This document shows positions 42,556-50,941 of a DNA stretch of 64,000 nucleotides, in pieces. The position numbers and the translations under genes were made by a program. Numbering within the stretch: the first letter of the stretch is position 1; each line of letters starts with the position of its first letter. The DNA lies in assembly GCF_900172225.1 (NCBI RefSeq), contig NZ_FWFO01000003.1:1-64000 (forward strand), given 5' to 3'. Source of the DNA: Falsiruegeria litorea R37. Lineage in GTDB: Bacteria > Pseudomonadota > Alphaproteobacteria > Rhodobacterales > Rhodobacteraceae. The notes under the pieces are model-generated. The model was not told the DNA's origin. It did no database searches and saw nothing but the letters and a program-made list of their open reading frames with translations.

Positions 42556-43491
42556 CTATGCATAGGACACCGGCGTGCGGTGCCTGGGTGCATCGTGCAA
42601 TTGCCAATACCGGTCCATGATGCGCTTTGACTGGGTGCCGATCGCTCCGGACCCAATTGATCGACCGTCGACTTTCGAAACCGGCATGACACCCCCGGCT
42701 GTTGAGGTAATGAAAACCTCGTCCGCGTTCAGCAGATCACTGCGCGAGATTGCTCGCACCTGGCACTCCAGCCTCATTTCCTTACAAATTTCAAAAACAG
42801 TCTGACGTGTCACCCCAAGCAGGACGCTGGCACCCGGTGTTGAAACCGCACCGTCCTTGATCACAAAGACGTTGAAGCCGGGCCCTTCAGAGATATCGCC
42901 ACTGCCGTCAACCAGAATGGCCGTGTCAGCACCAAGGTCATAGGCCACATAAAGCGCCTTGATCATGTCCAGCCAGTGATAGTTCTTAACCGTTGGGTCA
43001 ACCGACAACGCAGGGATACGCAGGATATCTGTCACCGCCAGGTGAAGGCCCTTTTCCAGCTGCTGCTTGTTGGCCACCGACCCAAACGGGATTGCGAACG
43101 CGATGAAACGGTTCTCTGCGTCTCGGGGATCGCGACTGAAATCGGGCGACGTTCCTCTGGTGCAGATGAATTCGACATAGGCGTTTTCCAATCCGGACAA
43201 GGCCACACAATTGTGCAAGATTTCAGCGACCTGCGCCCTGTCATATGGGATCGACATGTGCAGCTCGCCCATGCCCCGAAAGAACCGATCCAGATGGTCA
43301 TCCAGGCGGAAGAAGGCACCTTTCCATACATGGACAACGTCGTACGTCGCGTCCGAATGCAAGAAACCGTAGTCGAGAACCGATAGCTTTGCTTCGTGAA
43401 TCGGCAGGTACTGACCATCCATAAAAGAAACGCCGGGCGGGTAATTACGGGCATCGACATGGCGATCGGATAACTTGGGCAAGGTGCTCAT
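42556..43491 (-). CDS. Class IV (fold type IV) PLP aminotransferase, (R)-amine transaminase-like
   Basis: A 311-residue enzyme. The PLP lysine is in DPTVKNYHWLD, and AYDLGADTAILVDG followed by EGPGFNVFVIKDG completes the cofactor site. The AYVEFICTRG segment and the VDPTVKN-x2-W-x-D block look more like (R)-selective amine transaminases than like IlvE or standard D-alanine transaminase. It exchanges an amino group between a donor and a keto acid. It is divergent from an Lrp-family regulator that probably controls it. Which D-amino acid or (R)-amine it uses cannot be told from sequence alone. Confidence 0.85.
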   Translation of the reverse strand: MSTLPKLSDRHVDARNYPPGVSFMDGQYLPIHEAKLSVLDYGFLHSDATYDVVHVWKGAFFRLDDHLDRFFRGMGELHMSIPYDRAQVAEILHNCVALSGLENAYVEFICTRGTSPDFSRDPRDAENRFIAFAIPFGSVANKQQLEKGLHLAVTDILRIPALSVDPTVKNYHWLDMIKALYVAYDLGADTAILVDGSGDISEGPGFNVFVIKDGAVSTPGASVLLGVTRQTVFEICKEMRLECQVRAISRSDLLNADEVFITSTAGGVMPVSKVDGRSIGSGAIGTQSKRIMDRYWQLHDAPRHRTPVSYA

Positions 43492-43530
43492 AATCTAACT
43501 TTCCATTGACCTGAAAGGATCGTTTGGAAA

Positions 43531-43552
43531 AGATTACTTTAGAAAGTCGATC
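43531..43552. promoter_or_regulatory. Candidate Lrp-type operator
   Basis: A near-perfect dyad lies between the transaminase and Lrp-family genes: ACTTT (43536-43540) and AAAGT (43543-43547) around AG, extended by GAT on the left and ATC on the right. Its size and AT-rich centre suit an Lrp/AsnC dimer site. The rest of the 127-base gap is AT-rich, with ATCATGAT as a further small palindrome. Confidence 0.45.
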
Positions 43553-43618
43553 ATGATGCCCGAATATCCAACAAAAATCGGGTAAAATTCATCAAAATAG
43601 AAGACAATAACAAGCAAA

Positions 43619-44083
43619 ATGCCCATCCACCTTGATGAGACTGACAAAAGGCTTCTGGACATCCTTCAACACAACAACCGCTTGACCGCCGACGAGTTGG
43701 GGGAGCGCGCCGGGCTTTCGCGATCCTCGGTGCAGCGACGCTTGAAACGCTTTCGAGACGAGCAGATCATCGAGGCTGACATCTCGGTTCTGTCCGCACA
43801 TGCGGTCGGGCGCGCCATGACATTTATCGTCGAAGTCGAACTGGAGCGGGAACGCACGGATTTGCTGGATGAATTCCGCCGCTCAATGCTCCTGCTCGAG
43901 GATGTTCAACAGTGCTATTACGTGACCGGTCATACCGACTTCATTCTGATCGTGACTGCAGTCGATATGGCCGCGTATGAGGAATTCAGCCGCAAGGTGT
44001 TCACCGACAATCCAAACATTCGAAGGTTTCATTCAAATGTCGTGGTGAATCGCGTCAAAGTCGGGTTGCACGTCCCTTTGTGA
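43619..44083 (+). CDS. Lrp/AsnC-family transcriptional regulator
   Basis: A 154-residue regulator with a winged helix-turn-helix (about 5-60: DETDKRLLDILQHNNRL, SRSSVQRRLKRF) and a C-terminal RAM/effector domain (VQQCYYVTGHTDFILIV) that binds amino acids and drives oligomerisation. It is divergent from the class IV transaminase and is its probable local regulator, with an amino acid as effector. Confidence 0.93.
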   Translation: MPIHLDETDKRLLDILQHNNRLTADELGERAGLSRSSVQRRLKRFRDEQIIEADISVLSAHAVGRAMTFIVEVELERERTDLLDEFRRSMLLLEDVQQCYYVTGHTDFILIVTAVDMAAYEEFSRKVFTDNPNIRRFHSNVVVNRVKVGLHVPL

Positions 44084-44122
44084 CCTTGTCTTTGACAGCA
44101 CCTAGAAGACGCCTGTTCGATC

Positions 44123-44440
44123 TCACATCAGATCGTTTTCGACATCTTCGGCCGACACGCCCAAGGCATCCAACCCGTTTTCCAGATGATCGGCCAGATG
44201 CGGGGTTCCGATCAGGTAGTCCGCGCATGGGGTCGAAGCTTCGGACCGGGCAGTCGCAATCGCTTCGGCCAGGTCTTCGGCGAAAAAGCTCTCGCGACCG
44301 ATCCACATGATGGCCACCAATTCTGCCTGCTCGTCCTCGCTCATCCGGTCAACAAAGGCGCGCAATTCACCTTCGGCACGGTTCAATTCTCGCGCCATCA
44401 TTGCCACCTGGGCCACTTTGCGTGTCGAAATTTCCAGCAT
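44123..44440 (-). CDS. DUF3775 domain protein
   Basis: A 105-residue acidic, mostly helical protein with the DUF3775 pattern: LVAIMWIGRESF in the centre followed by LIGTPHLADHLENGLDALG near the C-terminus. No function is known for the family. The ATG at 44440 is chosen because AGGAGGATC stands eight bases before it. It converges with the Lrp gene at its end; upstream (44441-44603) is the promoter region shared with ada. Confidence 0.78.
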   Translation of the reverse strand: MLEISTRKVAQVAMMARELNRAEGELRAFVDRMSEDEQAELVAIMWIGRESFFAEDLAEAIATARSEASTPCADYLIGTPHLADHLENGLDALGVSAEDVENDLM

Positions 44441-44603
44441 CTTCTGATCCTCCTGTTCGCGTCTCGCCTGTGATGTTTCGGGGGTTGGCCGCCAACTGTC
44501 TTTGATCTTGCGCAAACCTTCGGCCTGCTCTTTTCACCAAAAAATGACATAGATGCCCGAAAACCGGCGCCCAAAGTACCAGTATTCGCGCTAGGGTCTG
44601 GGC

Positions 44604-45674
44604 ATGAGACTCGACTTACCTGATGATGATATCCTGTATGGCGCCTTGCTTGCCCGTGACCCGGCTTGGGATGGTCGCGCCTATGTCGGTGTGACCAGCA
44701 CCGGCATCTTGTGCCGCCTGACCTGCCCTGCCCGCAAACCCAAGCGCGAGAACTGCGTGTTCTTTGGCACCATTGGCGCCGGGATCGAAGCCGGGTTCCG
44801 CCCCTGCAAACGCTGCCATCCGTTGCAGCCTGCTGCGCAGGCGGATCCGGCTGTCCAAGCCCTGATCAAGGCGCTTGAGGCTGATCCCTCTCGCCGCTGG
44901 CGCGAGGGGGATCTGGTGGCATTGGGGCATGATCCCTCGACCGTTCGTCGCGCGTTCAAGCGCCACTTTGGGATGACCTTTCTGGATATGGCCCGCCAAA
45001 CCCGATTGCATGCAGGGCTGACAACGCTTGCCCAAGACGGTCGGGTGATAGACGCACAGTTGGATGCGGGGTTTTCCTCGGGTGCCGCATTTCGGGCGGC
45101 CTTTGCCCGCCATCTGGGCTTGCCGCCCGGAGCGTTTCGGTCAGATGCCTTGCTCAAGGCTGATTGGTTCCAGACGCCCCTGGGCCCCATGATCGCTGTC
45201 AGCGATGCCACGCATTTGCATCTGCTGGAATTCACCGACCGCAAGGCATTGCCGACCGAACTCAAGCGTCTGCACAAGGCCTGCAAGGGCTCGCTCGGCT
45301 TTGGCCGTTTGGCCCCCACAGATCGGATCGAGGCGCAGCTGGATGAATACTTTCACGGACGTTCCGCGCAGTTCGACGTGCCCTTGGCCTTGCATGGCAC
45401 CCCTTTCACCTGCGCAGTTTGGGACATGTTGCAGACTTTGCCCGCGGGCAGCATCCACTCTTATTCCGACATTGCCCGGCGCATGGATCGCCCTGAATCC
45501 ACCCGAGCCGTGGCCCGTGCCAACGGCGCCAACCAGATCGCCATCGTCATCCCCTGCCACCGTGTCATGGGCGCGGACGGCTCGCTCACCGGATATGGCG
45601 GCGGGTTGTGGCGCAAACAGAAACTGATCGACCTGGAACGGCAATACGCCCCAACCGAAAGCATCCCCGCATGA
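44604..45674 (+). CDS. ada: Ada, methylphosphotriester/O6-methylguanine repair protein and activator
   Basis: A 356-residue protein with the full Ada order: a zinc-binding N-domain with Cys37, Cys41, Cys68 and Cys71 (Cys37 takes methyl groups from phosphotriesters), an AraC-type helix-turn-helix domain at about 85-175, and a C-terminal O6-alkylguanine transferase with Cys318 in IPCHRV. Methylation of the N-domain turns it into an activator of its own gene and of other repair genes. Its stop overlaps the start of a PEP mutase-family gene by four bases, an unusual partner. Confidence 0.96.
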   Translation: MRLDLPDDDILYGALLARDPAWDGRAYVGVTSTGILCRLTCPARKPKRENCVFFGTIGAGIEAGFRPCKRCHPLQPAAQADPAVQALIKALEADPSRRWREGDLVALGHDPSTVRRAFKRHFGMTFLDMARQTRLHAGLTTLAQDGRVIDAQLDAGFSSGAAFRAAFARHLGLPPGAFRSDALLKADWFQTPLGPMIAVSDATHLHLLEFTDRKALPTELKRLHKACKGSLGFGRLAPTDRIEAQLDEYFHGRSAQFDVPLALHGTPFTCAVWDMLQTLPAGSIHSYSDIARRMDRPESTRAVARANGANQIAIVIPCHRVMGADGSLTGYGGGLWRKQKLIDLERQYAPTESIPA

Positions 45675-46438
45675 CCCAATCCGACACCGCCCGAACCTTT
45701 GCAGACCTGCACCGTCCTGGCACACCGCTGATCCTATACAACGCCTGGGACGCAGGCAGTGCCAAGGCCATTGCAAAGGCAGGCGCCCCCGCGATCGCCA
45801 CCGGCAGTTGGTCGCTCGCCCATGCGCAGGGCTTCGACGACGGGCAGGACATGCCGCTGGAGTTCGCACTGCATATTCTTGCCCGCATCACCACTTCCGT
45901 CGATCTGCCTGTGAGCTTCGATTTCGAAGCCGGCTATACTGATGACCTTGGGACGCTGGCCACAAATATGGAGCGCGTGATCGCCGCAGGCGCCGTGGGG
46001 GTCAATTTCGAGGATCGGGTCATCGGCAGTGCCGGTCTCCTGGCCGTCTCAAGCCAAGCCGAACGGATCGCCACCCTGCGCAGAGCCGCGCAATCAACCG
46101 ATGTACCCATTTTCATCAACGCACGATGCGACATCTTCTTCCAAGGTGCTAAACCCGAGGCCCATCCCGAATTGATGGCCGAGGCCATCGAGCGCGCGCA
46201 GGCCTATGCGCAGGCCGGAGCAGACGGGTTCTTTGTGCCGGGATTGGTCACCCCCGAACTGATCGGCGGGATTTGCGCGGCGACGTCCCTGCCGGTGAAC
46301 ATCATGCAAACCGGCAATGCTCCGGATCACCAAACTCTCGCCGACCTGGGGGTGGCAAGGATCAGCCACGGCCCGGCCCCTTACCTGACTGCCATGGCAG
46401 GCGTAACTGAGGCCGCTAAAGCCGCGCTTGCGCTCTAA
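45671..46438 (+). CDS. Isocitrate lyase / PEP mutase family protein
   Basis: A 255-residue TIM-barrel protein. The metal-site region is SFDFEAGYTDD near residues 85-95 and VNFEDRVIG near 117; INARCDIFF follows. The gating-loop K-x-C-G-H of true isocitrate lyase is missing (DIFFQGAKPE lies there), so this is one of the many lyase or phosphonopyruvate hydrolase-like members whose substrate is not known. Its translation is coupled to ada. That a repair protein and a carbon-carbon lyase are paired hints at a role with small alkylating or carbonyl compounds, which is speculation. Confidence 0.85.
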   Translation: MTQSDTARTFADLHRPGTPLILYNAWDAGSAKAIAKAGAPAIATGSWSLAHAQGFDDGQDMPLEFALHILARITTSVDLPVSFDFEAGYTDDLGTLATNMERVIAAGAVGVNFEDRVIGSAGLLAVSSQAERIATLRRAAQSTDVPIFINARCDIFFQGAKPEAHPELMAEAIERAQAYAQAGADGFFVPGLVTPELIGGICAATSLPVNIMQTGNAPDHQTLADLGVARISHGPAPYLTAMAGVTEAAKAALAL

Positions 46439-46460
46439 CACAACACCTGCGCTCTGCAGT

Positions 46461-46550
46461 GCCGCGCCGCGCGCAGCGCGGCGCCCGGCCCAACGGGAGG
46501 AGTTGCCCCAAGGGGCATCGACGACGGGCGGGAGCACCCCCAGCTTCGTG
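46461..46550. repeat. GC-rich intergenic element with three consecutive hairpins
   Basis: GCGCCGCGC (46464-46472) pairs with GCGCGGCGC (46476-46484) around GCA, CCCG (46484-46487) with CGGG (46494-46497), and TGCCCC (46504-46509) with GGGGCA (46512-46517). The block lies between two convergent genes and resembles compact intergenic repeats of Roseobacter genomes, but I cannot show more copies within this window. It could also be a two-way terminator. The rest up to 46571 shows nothing else. Confidence 0.45.
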
Positions 46551-46571
46551 AACGCCTTCGGTAACAAGAAC

Positions 46572-47363
46572 CTAGGCAGCAACGGCCTCTTCCAAAGGCG
46601 GGACAAAGCGATGGTGGCTGATCTGACCATCGTTGATTTCAATAGCTTCCCCAGTCGGCACCTCGACCCACTTTTTCTGTTCATCATCCAGCGGCTCGGA
46701 CGACACGATGATCCCATGGGCACAGCGGCGATGAAACAGGCTGGGCGCAAATTCGTCCGAAGCATAGCGTGCCGCAAAGAGCCGCTGTCCATCGGACCAA
46801 CAGGCTGCAAACCGCATGAACGGCGACACACCCCGTCTGCGCGACAGCGCTTCGACCCGACCAACCGCGCGAGCCATCGCGCCGATTGGATCGGTGTCCA
46901 ACCCTTCGCCAAGGGCAATCAAAAAGATCGCTTCGCTTTCGGTCGCGCCCAGGCGGTGCTCGTAACACTCAGGCGGGATCATCCCGTCCAGTTCCTGCCG
47001 GATACGCTCGTGCCCCCCCGCTTGCCCATTGTGCATGAAGCTCCAGCGCTTGTGCCCAAAGGGGTGGCAATTGTTGCGCGACGTGGCCGTCCCAGTCGAG
47101 GCCCGCACATGCGCCAGAAACAGACGCGACCGCGTGTGATGCGCCAGTTGCCGCAGGTTCGCATCTGACCAGGCCGGGTTGGTGTCCTTGTAGAAACAGG
47201 GGCTCTCACGCTCGGAATACCACGCCAGACCAAAACCATCCGCATTGATTGGCGTCTTGCCGATCATCGCATTGCGGCTTTGTTCGACCAGCGATTGTTC
47301 TTGGTTGAGGACCAGTTCATCAAAATAGCGTGGCGCACCTGCCCACGCGAGAAATCGGCACAT
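46572..47363 (-). CDS. Class II glutamine amidotransferase (YafJ/EgtC-like)
   Basis: A 263-residue Ntn-type amidotransferase. Met1 is followed by Cys2, which becomes the N-terminal nucleophile after Met removal; FLAWAG, the NADGFGLAWY block near 40-50, LAHVRASTGTATSRNNCHPF near 83-102 and MHNGQ near 109 build the glutamine pocket. It releases ammonia from glutamine or cleaves a gamma-glutamyl amide, as EgtC does in ergothioneine synthesis. No ergothioneine genes lie nearby, so the substrate is unknown. No signal peptide. Confidence 0.88.
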   Translation of the reverse strand: MCRFLAWAGAPRYFDELVLNQEQSLVEQSRNAMIGKTPINADGFGLAWYSERESPCFYKDTNPAWSDANLRQLAHHTRSRLFLAHVRASTGTATSRNNCHPFGHKRWSFMHNGQAGGHERIRQELDGMIPPECYEHRLGATESEAIFLIALGEGLDTDPIGAMARAVGRVEALSRRRGVSPFMRFAACWSDGQRLFAARYASDEFAPSLFHRRCAHGIIVSSEPLDDEQKKWVEVPTGEAIEINDGQISHHRFVPPLEEAVAA

Positions 47364-47499
47364 TTGGGAATTCCATTTGGGGCTGTCTTTGTGCAGAGCA
47401 TACGCCCCAAGGAATGAGATTTTTCACCAAACCGGTTGCCGAAAATCAGAATCCATCAATCATCTGACCCAGATATTGCGGCTGCGTCGTGTCAAACCC

Positions 47500-48738
47500 T
47501 CACTCACCCGGCTTGGTCAATGGCACAACCGACCCCGTCTCTTCGGGTGCCAGCTCTTCGAAATCGAAATTGTCCAACCGCAGAGCCCGACGACCGGCCT
47601 TGTCGGCGCTTATCTTGATGTCCGAGATATCTTTGGCCGCCTGCCCGAAATGCCGATCCAGATTGGCCACTCGGTCGCCCAGACGTTCCACATCCTTGTG
47701 CAGCAATCCCAATTCTTTGCGGATTGCACCCGCCTGTTCGCGCATCCGGGCGTCCTTGAGAATCGCGCGCATGGTGTTGAGCGTCGCCATGCAGGTCGTC
47801 GGTGAGACGATCCAAACCCGCGCTGCAAACCCTTCGCGCACGATCTCGGGAAAGTTTGCGTGCAACTCGGCATAAACCGCCTCGGATGGCAGGAACATCA
47901 GCGCGCCATCAGCGGTTTCGCCTTCGATGATGTATTTCTCAGCGATCGCCTTGATATGAGCCTTCAGCGCTGTGCGCATCATCCGTGCGGCCTCGTTCAA
48001 CTCACCCTGCGTCTCGGCCCGGCGCAGCGCCTCATAAGCTTCGAGCGGGAACTTGCTATCGATCACGATGGGGCCCGGCGGGTTGGGCAGGTGAATCAGA
48101 CAGTCCGCCCGCTTGCCGTTCGACAGCGTGTGCTGCAGGGCATAGCTGTCTGACGGCAGCGCCTTGGACACGATGTCATTCAGCTGAATTTCCCCAAATG
48201 CCCCGCGTGTCTGCTTGTTTGACAGGATGTCCTGCAAGCTCAGCACATCACCCGACAGTTTCGTGATGTTGTCCTGCGCCTTGTCGATGGTCTTGAGCCG
48301 TTCTTGCAACTGCGTCAGCGAGGTCGCGGTCTGTTTGGATGAGCCATGCAAGCTTTCTTTCATCCGCTCCTGCATTTCGGCCAAAGCCCGCGCCGAGCGC
48401 ATGGCATTGTCCGCCAACCGGTCGTTCATGTGTTGCTGCACATCCCCCAGGCGAGCCTCCATCGTTTGGATCACCTGCACCTGCGCATTGGCCTGCGTAT
48501 CCGAGACATGTTGCAACCCACCGCGCAACTGCTCTTGGCCAGCGCCCAACTGCTGCACGTTTTGGCCCAGAATCGCAATCTGCTGCGTCAAAGGTTCCGC
48601 CATCCGCGCCGAACGGTTGGCTGCCCGCAGGCTGAGAAGCACCATCAAGGCAATCAGCAACAGGATCGCAGCCGCACCAAGGGCCAAAAGGACGATCGGG
48701 TCCTCCAACGAATAGGTCTGTCCTGCAATCTCGATCAT
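47500..48738 (-). CDS. rmuC: RmuC-family DNA recombination protein
   Basis: A 412-residue protein with one N-terminal membrane helix (about 15-37), a long coiled coil (45-165) and the RmuC nuclease-like domain (about 185-370) with GAFGEIQL, VIDSKFPLEAY and TADGALMFLPSEAVYAEL as marks, in short blocks. RmuC limits DNA rearrangements at inverted repeats in E. coli and has a predicted restriction-nuclease-like fold. It is transcribed in the same direction as mutL, 61 bases behind it, so the two may form a genome-stability operon. Confidence 0.92.
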   Translation of the reverse strand: MIEIAGQTYSLEDPIVLLALGAAAILLLIALMVLLSLRAANRSARMAEPLTQQIAILGQNVQQLGAGQEQLRGGLQHVSDTQANAQVQVIQTMEARLGDVQQHMNDRLADNAMRSARALAEMQERMKESLHGSSKQTATSLTQLQERLKTIDKAQDNITKLSGDVLSLQDILSNKQTRGAFGEIQLNDIVSKALPSDSYALQHTLSNGKRADCLIHLPNPPGPIVIDSKFPLEAYEALRRAETQGELNEAARMMRTALKAHIKAIAEKYIIEGETADGALMFLPSEAVYAELHANFPEIVREGFAARVWIVSPTTCMATLNTMRAILKDARMREQAGAIRKELGLLHKDVERLGDRVANLDRHFGQAAKDISDIKISADKAGRRALRLDNFDFEELAPEETGSVVPLTKPGE

Positions 48739-48799
48739 CTGCGCCTCGCCTGTGTTCTCTTTTTGTTTCCCCAGTCTCTAGCGAGGGGACCGGGGAAAA

Positions 48800-50680
48800 T
48801 CAACTGCGTCCGAACAGCCGTTCGATGTCTGCCAGCTTCAGCTCGACATACGTTGGCCGCCCATGGTTGCATTGGCCGGAATGGGGCGTTGCTTCCATCT
48901 CGCGCAACAGCGCGTTCATCTCTTCGCCACGCATTCGGCGGCCCGAGCGGATTGAGCCATGGCAAGCCACGCGGCTTAGAATCGCCTCGATCCGGGCCTG
49001 CACCATCTGGCTTTCGCCCTGGTCGGCCAATTCATCCAGAATATCCAGGATCATCGCCCGGGCGTTCACCTCGCCCAGGATCGCGGGCGTTTCGCGCACG
49101 GCCACGGCATTGCCACCAAACGCTTCGATGGTCAGCCCGAATTTGCTCAAGTGATCCGCCACCTCTAGCAGCCGACTGCAATCGCCGTCCGACAGCTCGA
49201 CAATCTCGGGGATCAACAGCGCCTGAGCAGCCACGCCGTTTTCGGCCATCTGAGTTTTGAGCTTTTCGTAAACCAGCCGCTCGTGCGCCGCGTGTTGATC
49301 CACGATCACCATGCCGTCGGCGGTCTGTGCAATGATGTAGTTTTCATGCACCTGCCCACGTGCCGCACCAAGGGGCAGCTGTTCAACAGGTGTCTCGGGC
49401 GTTTGGTCATCGACCACCGCTGTGGGCTCTATCATCTGGCCGGAATAGTTTTGCGATAGCTCGGCAAACCCCGGCGTTGGCATCGGTTCGGGCGCTTGCG
49501 CGCGGTAAGCGGCGGTGCGTGCACCCATGGACGGTCGATCCATCTGATAGACGCGCGCAGGGCCGGGGTGCGGTGCTTGCTCGGGTCGCATCGCGCCCAA
49601 AGTGGCATTGGCTACGGTGGTCGACGCTCGGTGACCAGCGTCCGCCAAAGCATGGCGCAGGGTTGAGATGATCAATCCGCGCGCAATGCCAGGGTCGCGA
49701 AAGCGGACCTCGGATTTGGCGGGGTGGACGTTCACGTCGACCAAAGTCGGGTCACAGTCCACGAATAAGGCCGCCGCCGGGTGGCGGTCGCGGCTGAGGA
49801 AATCGAAATAAGCAGCCCTTAATGCACCGTTCAGCATCTTGTCGCGCACGGGCCGCCCGTTGACGAACAGGTACTGAGATACGGCGGCACCGCGGGAATA
49901 AGTCGGCAGAGCGGCATAGCCATACAGGCGAATGCCCTCCCGTTCGGCTTCAATCCGCAGGGCGTTTTCGGCAAACTCGCGTCCAATAACACGGGCCAGG
50001 CGCGCGTGCAGCGCATCAAACAGATCACCGCTTTCGGCATCGGCCCGGAACACGATCCGGCCTTCGCCGCCACCTGACACATCGCGCAGGGTCAGCCCGA
50101 TCGACGGTTCCGCCATCGCCAGCCGTTTGATTGTGTCGGTGATCGCCTGCGCCTCGGCCCGGTCGGTTCGCATGAACTTGAGCCGCGCAGGCGTGGCAAA
50201 AAAGAGATCCCGCAGCTCAACCACGGTACCCGAGCGCAAGGCTGCCGGTTTGACTGGCTCAGCTTGTCCGCCCGCGACGCGGATGGTCGCGGCCTCGGCC
50301 TCCGGAACCCGGCTGGTGATGGTCAAACGCCCCACAGCCCCCAGCGAAGGCAGCGCCTCCCCCCGGAACCCGAAGGTGTGGATGTCCAACAGGTCCGAGC
50401 CGTCGATTTTCGAGGTCGCATGGCGCGACAAGGCCAGCGGCAATTGCTCGGGTGATATGCCACAACCGTCATCCGTGACCCGGATCAGGGTCTTGCCCCC
50501 GTCGGCAATGTCGACGGTGATCCGCGTGGCACCTGCGTCGATGGCGTTCTCGACAAGCTCCTTGACGGCAGAGGCCGGGCGCTCCACAACTTCGCCCGCT
50601 GCAATCCGGTTGATTGCTGCGTCGTCAAGTTGCCGGATGACCGGTCGAAAACCGCTGATATTGGGGTCGAGGCTTGCCAT
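48800..50680 (-). CDS. mutL: DNA mismatch repair protein MutL
   Basis: A 626-residue MutL. The N-terminal GHKL ATPase has VENAIDAGA, DDGCGI and TFGFRGEALPS, followed by the transducer domain and a Pro-rich linker (about 345-435). The C-terminal domain carries DQHAAHERLVYE, the metal-dependent endonuclease motif found in species without MutH, plus a late CHGSIRSGRRM block. MutL couples MutS mismatch recognition to strand incision. As expected for alphaproteobacteria no MutH is needed. The gene starts at 50680; promoter signals must lie in 50681-50738. Confidence 0.97.
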   Translation of the reverse strand: MASLDPNISGFRPVIRQLDDAAINRIAAGEVVERPASAVKELVENAIDAGATRITVDIADGGKTLIRVTDDGCGISPEQLPLALSRHATSKIDGSDLLDIHTFGFRGEALPSLGAVGRLTITSRVPEAEAATIRVAGGQAEPVKPAALRSGTVVELRDLFFATPARLKFMRTDRAEAQAITDTIKRLAMAEPSIGLTLRDVSGGGEGRIVFRADAESGDLFDALHARLARVIGREFAENALRIEAEREGIRLYGYAALPTYSRGAAVSQYLFVNGRPVRDKMLNGALRAAYFDFLSRDRHPAAALFVDCDPTLVDVNVHPAKSEVRFRDPGIARGLIISTLRHALADAGHRASTTVANATLGAMRPEQAPHPGPARVYQMDRPSMGARTAAYRAQAPEPMPTPGFAELSQNYSGQMIEPTAVVDDQTPETPVEQLPLGAARGQVHENYIIAQTADGMVIVDQHAAHERLVYEKLKTQMAENGVAAQALLIPEIVELSDGDCSRLLEVADHLSKFGLTIEAFGGNAVAVRETPAILGEVNARAMILDILDELADQGESQMVQARIEAILSRVACHGSIRSGRRMRGEEMNALLREMEATPHSGQCNHGRPTYVELKLADIERLFGRS

Positions 50681-50738
50681 ACCGCTAGACCTAGCATGGT
50701 CACACGCGATTCTGCCACCCGTTTGCTGCGGAAAGCAA

Positions 50739-50797
50739 AAGACCCGGTGCCTCTCTATTTGCGATCAGTGTGATCATGCAATGGGGCACCGGGTCTT
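50739..50797 (-). terminator. Long hairpin behind the metal ABC operon, upstream of mutL
   Basis: AAGACCCGGTGCC (50739-50751) pairs perfectly with GGCACCGGGTCTT (50785-50797). The 33-base interior can pair further (TTGC with GCAA, GATCA with TGATC). Short A/T runs flank both sides, so it can act as a terminator for the ABC operon ending at 50942. The large loop is unusual for a plain terminator. The remaining bases up to 50941 show no gene. Confidence 0.7.
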
Positions 50798-50941
50798 GAG
50801 TGAGTGGTGGTCATCTTAGGGCTGAAATTGCCCTTGCCATGATCTGAAACTGGGGGTTTTGGCACCCGTTGTTAAGCCCCTTGTCACATGAAGGTTACAA
50901 TTGGCGCATTTCAGCAATGGCTTGACCCGGTCTGGGAATGC

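Noticed and set aside
34746-44103. An identical 17-base string TGTCTTTGACAGCACCT at 34746-34762 and 44087-44103
   Set aside because: One copy is coding sequence of the NUDIX gene, the other overlaps the space between two gene ends. A single match of this length is not far from chance in a window of this size, and the flanks do not match.
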